This document shows positions 57,347 through 64,000 of a stretch of DNA of 64,000 bases, in pieces. Position numbers and translations under genes: made by a program. The DNA is taken from assembly GCA_037954665.1 (NCBI GenBank), contig JBBMOL010000132.1:992001-1056000 (forward strand). Direction: 5' to 3'. Each line of letters opens with the position of its first letter. Within the stretch, counting starts at the first letter, position 1. The DNA comes from Laguncularia racemosa. Lineage: Eukaryota > Streptophyta > Magnoliopsida > Myrtales > Combretaceae. Under the pieces are notes generated by a model. It was not told the origin of the DNA and ran no database searches. It saw only the letters and a list, made by a program, of their open reading frames with translations.

Positions 57347-59289
57347 TGTAAATACTCATATACTAGTTTATATATCTGTGTGTGTGTGTATTTCATGTTA
57401 TTATAAAAATCTGCCAATGATGAAATGGTAAATAGAATATATGGATGGGGGTAGTTTGGTCATTTTGCGGTTGAAGTATAAAAGCTCTTTTATGACTTAG
57501 GTTAACTCTTTTCCCTCCTTTGCTACAGAACCTTATTTGCACTCTAGAAAAACCCTCTCAAAACCTACAGGATAACATAGAGAAATTCAACAAGAGAGCA
57601 TTGGAAACGAACCAATTACAATCATGTAAGAAGTGAAATCAATAGATACATGTATATGCTTGTGAATTCATAGTCTAAGAGGTGTTGACGATATATGAAT
57701 AGAATTCGAGACAAAGAACAAGGTGAAACAAGCATACGAATGAATAATCCAAGGAGTTAAGTCGCAATTCACTCAAGTAAGTATGAAATCCTTTGTAATA
57801 TGATAGGAATAGCATAAATTGGAGTCAATTTGACATGTTTATTTAGAAATTTTGATTAGGGTTAGAAAGAATTGAGGAATTCGATTTGGAAAAAGAGAGT
57901 TCAAGAAGAACGGTAAGATACATGACCCTATTTCACCTTGTGTTGAAACCTAGATTATATAGAAAGATACGCGACTTCCCAACACAACCATATCTTTTCC
58001 TGTTTCTAAACATAACATACACAAAAAGATATATGGCCTCTAGCACGGTTGTGTCTTGTCTCGTGTCTAACCCACACCATATAGAGAGATATATAACCTC
58101 CCAACATGACTATGTCTCACCCCATGTCAAACTATAAAACAAGCAGGAAGGTATATGAATTTTAGTACGGCCATGTACTATCTCGTGTTTACTTATACAA
58201 CTTCTAACATGGTCATGTTGAGTTGAAAAGTTTTCCCTTCCGTTTTACTTTGTTGAGATACAATTCTAAAAATGTGTAATTTAGATCATGTATTGGTTTG
58301 AAGGATTTGTGAAGCTATAAAAGTATAAGGAAAAATAAGGTTTTGCAAAGTTAGGTACGTATATGCCTTGTGTGTTGTTTGTACTTGTTAAGTTAGATAT
58401 TGTGTGTGGATTAAATATTGTTGTAAGTAAACTCGATTGTGTTCGCATGTGTTTGTGAATTGCTGAGTTTGAGAAACCAAGTGTAAGTCGATGTTCTTAA
58501 GGTGGCACCCCGATGATCCATATGTGACGTTGTCCCTAATAGAATCATGTACCAAAATGATTTGGGTGGTATGTGGAAGGATGTTTGCAAAAGGATATTG
58601 TGGAAAGATGTTGTGAAATGATTTATAGATCGTGGACAATGAGGAGTACCCACTGTAATATATATATATATATTTATATATTTGTTTGTGGAAGTATTAT
58701 GAAAGGATGTGTGATGATTTTGATAATGAAATTGTGTGTTAGCTAAATGTTGTGAAAGATAAATAAATTATGTTTAAATATTGTGTTGCATCATGTGTGT
58801 GTTGTTATTTCTGTCACGACATGCATATGTGTTTGTAAGTATGTATAGTGCTAGGCATTAACTTAGCCCTTGTAGGAAACTTTTTCAGTTCCAGGTCCCA
58901 TGGGAGAAATTGTAAAATATGATAAGACCCTAGTGAAGACAAATCGGGATCAAAGTAATGAAGAGAATATGAAGTATATCTACTATGAAGATTAGTAGTT
59001 AGAATAAGGAAGAACACATGTTGAAGTACTTGTTAATTTGCTTTGAGAAATTATGTTACAATTGAAGGTTATAAGCTTCCACTATTATTTAATTGATGAG
59101 ATTGTTGACGATGTATTATTGAGGATAAAAACTCCTATTAATCTCTTATATGTAGGAGATGATGTTTAATCATTATTATGGGTATGTAAATGTAAGTATT
59201 AGAGATTTGTAGTATTTGAGCCTTTGCGTGTCTTCACATAATAAGGACACGTGACGAACCATAGCATTATTAGGTTTTGAAGCATTACA
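57347..59289 (+). repeat. 5' LTR of the Tekay-like element (~1943 bp)
   Basis: Aligns throughout with the 3' LTR. It has TATA-like gtataaaagctc near 57476 and modules of about 60 bp with 'gagagatatataacctcccaacatgactatgtct'-type sequence at 57920-58200. The terminal ca at 59288-59289 precedes the primer-site relic by about 7 bp. Confidence 0.85.
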
Positions 59290-59296
59290 GGTTAGA

Positions 59297-59308
59297 TGAT
59301 ATCAAAGC
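59297..59308 (+). promoter_or_regulatory. Primer-binding-site relic
   Basis: TGATATCAAAGC, two mismatches from TGGTATCAGAGC, just inside the 5' LTR. Confidence 0.7.
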
Positions 59309-59514
59309 ATAGGTTGATTGATCTATAGACTATTAGGTTTGATGATCCTTAGAAGTAGGTGAGGATCAATAGATATAAGTTTCAAACAATAGAAAGTAAG
59401 TCATGATCTTTAAATAAATTAGGCGTTGAATCTGTAAGATAATGATACATGATGAGTGGGTAGTGAATGGTATTGACACTCGTGAGTTAGAAGTGATGCT
59501 CCCGATAATTAGAT

Positions 59515-59980
59515 GCCACCTAGATCTCCTCAATATGGACAAGGAGGAAATAAGGTCAATGTTGCACATATACTAAAGGCTATTAATACTCTAGCAGGAG
59601 TGGTGACACAACAGCAACAACAAATACAAGAGTTATGGTTGCTGAATGTGAGATAGGTGTAGATGATAGGGGAAATTGGAGAAAGGCCTATTGGGCAAGT
59701 GAGTCTAGACCGCTTCATTAAAATGGTTAGAGAGTTCAAACCTAAGATAGATAATCTACTAGATGCTGAGCAGTAGGTTGATGAGTTGGAAAAGACTTTT
59801 AAGGCACTAGGAATTCTTGACAATAAGAAGGTAAAATATCCTATCTATCTGTTAAGAGGCTTAACTTCCGAATGGTGGTCGAGTGCTTCCAGACTTAACC
59901 TAGAAGTAATCATATGGGAAAGGTTCAAGAAACTATTGTATAAGCAATATATCCCATGCAACATGAGGGGGAAAGTTTAG
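59515..59980 (+). pseudogene. gag remnant of the Tekay-like element
   Basis: The stretch from about 59515 reads with several stops into the open frame 59786-59980 (KVKYPIYLLRGLTSEWWSSAS, then WERFKKLLYKQYIP), the conserved gag (retrotrans_gag) region. The rest of gag, including the zinc knuckle, and the protease are missing: by about 60050 the sequence is already in the region before RT. Confidence 0.8.
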
Positions 59981-60069
59981 TTTTCAATTAAAAGCACATA
60001 TATCAATAGGGCAGCCAACTTATGAACTATGGGGGTAAAAGTATGATGGCACTAATAGAAGTTGAGGTT

Positions 60070-61245
60070 GAAGATATGATGAAAATTGATATGGTAAGAG
60101 TAGTGTAGGAGTTTACTGAAGTATTCCCGAATGACCTATCAAGTTTACCCCCAATAAGGAAGATCGAATTTAGCATAGATGTAATTCTTGATACGGCTCT
60201 CATATCAAAAGCTCCATACCGTATGGTACTTACAGAGCTAAAAGAACTAAAGGATCAGATATAAGAATTGTTAGACAAGAAGTTCATCAAACCAAATGTC
60301 TTATCTTGAGGTGGATCTATACTGCTTGTGAAGGAAAAAAACAACATGTGGTTATGCATAGACTACTAGGAGTTAAATAAAGCCACCATTAAAAATAAGT
60401 ACTCTCTATCGAAGATTGATAATTTATTTGATTAGTTGCAAGGAGCTTAAGTTTTCTCAAAAATAGACTCAAGATCCAAGTACCATCAACTGAGATTTAA
60501 GGAGGAAGATATCCAAAAGATCGTGTTCAAAACTAAATATAAGCATTATAAGTTCCAAGTAATGCTATTTAGACTCACAAATGCACCAATAACCTTTATA
60601 AACTTACTGAATGGGGTATTCAGGAAATATTTAGATAAGTTCATCATCATACTCCTAGATGACATTTTGACATACCCTATGGGTGAGGAAGATCATGAGC
60701 AGCACTTAAGGGTAGTATTGAGTATACTATAGGCAAAGAAACTATACACTAATTTTGGGAAGTGAAAATTTTGGCTGAAGTAGGTAACATTTCTAGGACA
60801 TGTGATCAATAAGGACGGGCTAGCGATAGATCATAAGAAGATCAGGATTGTGAATGAATGGCCTAGACCAAAGACCATAACAGAAATTAGAAGCTTCTTA
60901 CGGTTAATAGGATGCTACAAAAGATTTGTAAAAGGATTCTCCAAGCTGGCAACCCCTTTAACCAAGTTAACATAGAAAGGGATAAAGTTTGTATAGGATG
61001 ACAAATGTGAAGCAAGCTTCACAGCATTGAATGATTGACTTCTACATTGGTGCTTGCCCTACCAATTAGTAGTGAAGAATTTGTTGTGTATAATGATACA
61101 TCTATCCAAGGGCTCAAGTGTATATTAATGCAAGACGAGAGAGTGATAGCTTATGCATCCAGGCAATTGAAGCTTTATGAGAAGAATTACCCAATGCATG
61201 ATCTAAAATTAGTAACTGTGATATTTGCACTCAAATTATAGAGAC
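60070..61245 (+). pseudogene. RT-RNase H remnant of the Tekay-like element
   Basis: Begins near EFTEVFPNDLSSLPPIRKIEF (about 60112), then the RT core with FSKIDSRSKYHQLRF near 60455. The catalytic box is damaged: IILLDDILTYPMGEEDHEQH at about 60646, where the family has FIDD. It continues with TFLGHVINKDG (60788) and GFSKLATPLTKL (60939). RNase H remnant is at 61035-61241 (VVYNDTSIQGLKCILMQD, VIAYASRQLKLYEKNYP). Many stops. Confidence 0.85.
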
Positions 61246-61279
61246 ACTACTTGTAAGAATGAAATACTCAATGAGGCAC

Positions 61280-62345
61280 ATTATTCTAAGTTCTCCATTC
61301 ACCCTTAGAGTACTAAGATATATAAGGATCTGAAGCGTCATTATTAGTGGAGGAACATGAAGAGGGAAATTGTATATTATGTGTCGAAATGCCTAACATG
61401 CTAACAGATAAAAAGAGAACATGAGAGACCCATCGGCATGTTATAACCTCTACCAATACCAGAGTGAAAATGAGAACATATGATCATGGACTTCATCACA
61501 ACATTACCTAGATCTATGACAAAGTTAGACACTGTATGGGTGATTGTGTACCTGCTTACAAAATATGCTTACTTTATTCTTATAGACATAGAGTATAAAC
61601 TTAAGAAACTAGCACAAATCTATGTCAAAAAGACTGTGAGGTTGTATGGAGTATCGATCTCCATAGTATTAGACAGAAATACCCGATTTGTAGGGAGATT
61701 TTAGAACAGTTTGCATAAGGCTCTAGGGACAAAGTTATAATTCAATACGGCTTTTCACCTATAAACAGATGGCCAATCAAAGTAAACTATTAAGATATTG
61801 GAGGACATGTTGAGGACATGTACACTGGGTTTTGGTGGAAACTAGGGTGAACACTTGCCATTAGTAAGGTTCACCTGCAACAACAATTATCAAGCTACCA
61901 TCCAAATGACACCGTATGAAGCATGTAAGATTTAGTAATGTTTTGCCGAAGGTCTCACCTACAAAGGGAATAGTAAGATTTAGATTAAAGGGAAAACTAA
62001 ACCTTATATATGTGGAACTTTTTGAAGTCCTTAAGAGAATTAGACCAGTGGCATATAGAATGGCACTGCCACCAAACTTGGCTAAGGTACATAATGTATT
62101 CCAAATTTCCATGCTTATGAAATATATACCTAATTTGGACCAGATCACTGCATTAGAGCCTTTACAAGTGAGGCTAAACCTTACGACAATAGAGAGACAT
62201 ATCAAAATTATGAACATGAAAGAGCAGATTCTGAGAAGATGAGTTATCAAGTATGTCAAAGTATAATTAAGCAACCAAACGGAGAGAAAGGTAACCTAGG
62301 AGTTGGAAGAGGAGATGAGAAGAAAATATCCAAAACTCTTTTATA
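61280..62345 (+). pseudogene. integrase and chromodomain remnant of the Tekay-like element
   Basis: A degraded zinc-finger part (CLTCQQIKREHERP-like reading near 61390) precedes the integrase core (61480-61704, MDFITTLPRSMTKLDTVWVIV, then VLDRNTRFVGRF) and the C-terminal SH3-like part (61916-62242: RFRLKGKLNLIYV, RPVAYRMALPPNLAKVHNVF). After it come 'KEQILRR', a stop, and a stretch with ELEEEMRRKYPKLF, as at the end of Tekay/Del chromodomains. Confidence 0.82.
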
Positions 62346-62355
62346 ATATAGGTAA

Positions 62356-62391
62356 TTTTTTAGGACAAAAAATTTTGTAAAGGTTAAAGAA
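62356..62391 (+). promoter_or_regulatory. Polypurine-tract region of the Tekay-like element
   Basis: The sequence aggacaaaaaattttgtaaaggttaaa is the decayed form of the 'gaggacaaaatttt..aaggggg' stretch that precedes the 3' LTR in this lineage. It ends at the 3' LTR start. Confidence 0.6.
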
Positions 62392-64000
62392 CATAAATAC
62401 TCATATATTAGTTTATATGTGTGTGTGTCTGTGTGTGTGCGCGTTTTTCATGTTATTATAAAAATCTACCAAGGATGAAATGGTAAATAGAATATATAGA
62501 TGAGGGCAATTTGGTCATTTTGTGGCTTAAGTATATAAGCTCTTTTATGACCTAGGTAAACTCTTTTCCCCATTTGCTACAAAACCCTATTTGCACTCCA
62601 GAAAAATCCTCTCAGAACCTACAAGTTAACCTAAGGGAAATTCAACAGGAGTGTATTGGAAACAAACCAATTACAATCAAGTAAAAAGTTAAATCAATAG
62701 ATACAATATATGCTTGTGAATTCATAGTACTAAGAGGTATTAGCGATATGCAAATAGGATTCAAGACAAAGAATGAGGTAAAACAAGCATAAAAACGAAC
62801 AATTCGAGGAGTTAAGTCACATTTCACTCAATTAAGTACAAAATCCTTTGTAATATGATAGGAATAGCATAAATTGGAGTCAGTTTGACATGTTTATTTA
62901 GAAAATTTGGCTAGGGTTAGAAAGAATTAAGGAATTCAATTTAGAAAAAGAGAGTTCGAGAAGAATAGTAAGATACATGACCTTCCAGCACAGTCATTTC
63001 TCTTCCCATGTCTAAACATAAAATACACAGAAAGATACACGCCTCTAACATGGTCGTGTCTTGCCTTGTGTCTAACCCAAACCATATAGAGAGATACATG
63101 GCTTCTTAGCACAATCGTATCTTGCCCCATGTCAAACTATAAAACAAACAAAAAGGTATATGGCCTTTGGCATGGCCATGTACTATCCCTTGTTTACCTA
63201 TACAGCTTTCAACATGCCCGTGTTAAGTTGAAAAGTTTTTCCTTCCATTTTACTTTGTTGAGATATAATTCTAAAAACATGTAATTTGGATCATTTGTAG
63301 GTTTAGAAGATTTGTGAAGTTATAAAAAGATAAGGAAAAATCAAGTTTTGCAAAGTAAAGTACGTATATACCTTTTGTATTATTTTTACTTCTTAAGTTA
63401 GATATTATATGTAGATTAAATATTATTGTAAGTGAACTTGATTGTATGCACGTGTTTTTGTGAATTGTTGGGTCCAAAAAATCGAGTGTAAGTCAGTGTT
63501 CTTGAGGTGACACCCCAATAATCGATATGTGGCATTGTCCCTAGTGGAGTCGTGTACCAAAATAATATGAGTAATATGTAGAAGGATATTGTAAAAGAAT
63601 TCATGGATTCATGGACAGTAGAAAATACCCACTGTCATATATATATTTGTTTGTGGAAGATTGTGAAAGGATGTGTGGTGTGATGATTTTGATGATGAAA
63701 TTGTGTGTTGGCTAAATGTTGTGAAAGATAAATAAATTGTGTTTGAATATCATGTTGCATCATGTATGTGTTGTTATTTCAGTCATGGCATGCGTATGTT
63801 TTTGTAGATTTACATAGTGTTGGGCATTAGCTTACCTCTTGTGGAAAACTTTTTTAGCTGCAAGCGCCATAGGAGAAATTGTAGAGTATGATGAGACCCT
63901 AATAAAACAAATCAAGATCGAAGTAGTGAGGAGAATGTGGAGTATATCTACTATAAAGATTAGTAGTTAGAATAAGGAAGAATGCATATTGAATTATTTG
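62392..64000 (+). repeat. 3' LTR of the Tekay-like element, cut by window end
   Basis: Collinear with 57347 to about 59040. It starts cataaatactcatat where the 5' LTR has tgtaaatactcatat. The window stops about 250 bp before its expected end. Confidence 0.85.

Larger units (their letters stand above)
57347..64000 (+). mobile_element. Ty3/gypsy chromovirus (Tekay/Del-like), decayed, cut by the window end
   Basis: Two long direct repeats (57347-59289 and 62392 to the end) flank gag, RT, integrase and a chromodomain remnant in the order of a chromovirus. Protease and much of gag are deleted. A primer-site relic lies at 59297-59308 and a purine-tract region before 62392. Long LTRs of about 1.9 kb and the C-terminal layout match the Tekay/Del lineage. 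Stops and frameshifts are numerous, so it is the most decayed LTR element here. The right LTR is truncated by the window. Confidence 0.88.

Noticed and set aside
57134..57406. 90-codon open frame
   Set aside because: Produced by the triplet-rich low-complexity tract and running into the LTR.

Overview
The window is nuclear DNA of a flowering plant, probably a eudicot. Two ordinary plant nuclear genes lie in AT-rich DNA crowded with decayed LTR retrotransposons, LINEs and an endogenous plant pararetrovirus. I cannot name the species. Only two genes look intact: an intronless mitochondrial ribosomal protein bL12m gene (+, 10876-11394) and a six-exon plastid-type solanesyl diphosphate synthase gene (-, 44258-48323).

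Layout, left to right. 487-3823: Ty1/copia relic with a perfect 5-bp target-site duplication and a large internal deletion. About 4.19-5.19 kb: copy A of a dispersed repeat. 5.93-7.97 kb: solo LTR of the same family as the Ty3/gypsy element at the right edge. 10.9 kb: the bL12m gene. 12722-17705: minus-strand Ty3/gypsy element with both LTRs and TSD tatcc. 19.46-19.85 kb: a likely truncated LINE tail. 21412-26222: Ty1/copia element with 181-bp LTRs and TSD gtatt. 26.8-27.9 kb: repeat copy B. 28.19-28.47 kb: MITE-like foldback. 28.48-31.9 kb: minus-strand LINE pseudogene.

31969-42436 is the most notable locus: an endogenous caulimovirid (plant pararetrovirus). It is degenerate but carries nearly a whole genome in circularly permuted order: coat-protein C-terminus, protease, RT, RNase H, a second ORF, promoter, leader, primer site, movement protein, coat-protein N-terminus. 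A second partial leader sits on its left, a (TA)n tract on its right, and an LTR-like insertion of about 2 kb splits the region after the movement protein. The solanesyl diphosphate synthase gene follows at 44.3-48.3 kb. From 48.6 to 57.3 kb I see no gene, but there is a direct duplication of about 2 kb (49.06-51.09 and 54.75-56.85 kb). 57347 to the window end is a third gypsy element of chromovirus (Tekay/Del-like) type with 1.9-kb LTRs.

bL12m serves mitochondrial translation. Solanesyl diphosphate synthase makes the C45 side chain used for plastoquinone and plastochromanol. The two are not functionally linked; they are the host genes bounding a zone of repeat accumulation. Every mobile element carries stops or frameshifts, many of them at Trp, Gln or Arg positions, as expected from deamination of methylated cytosine in silenced elements.
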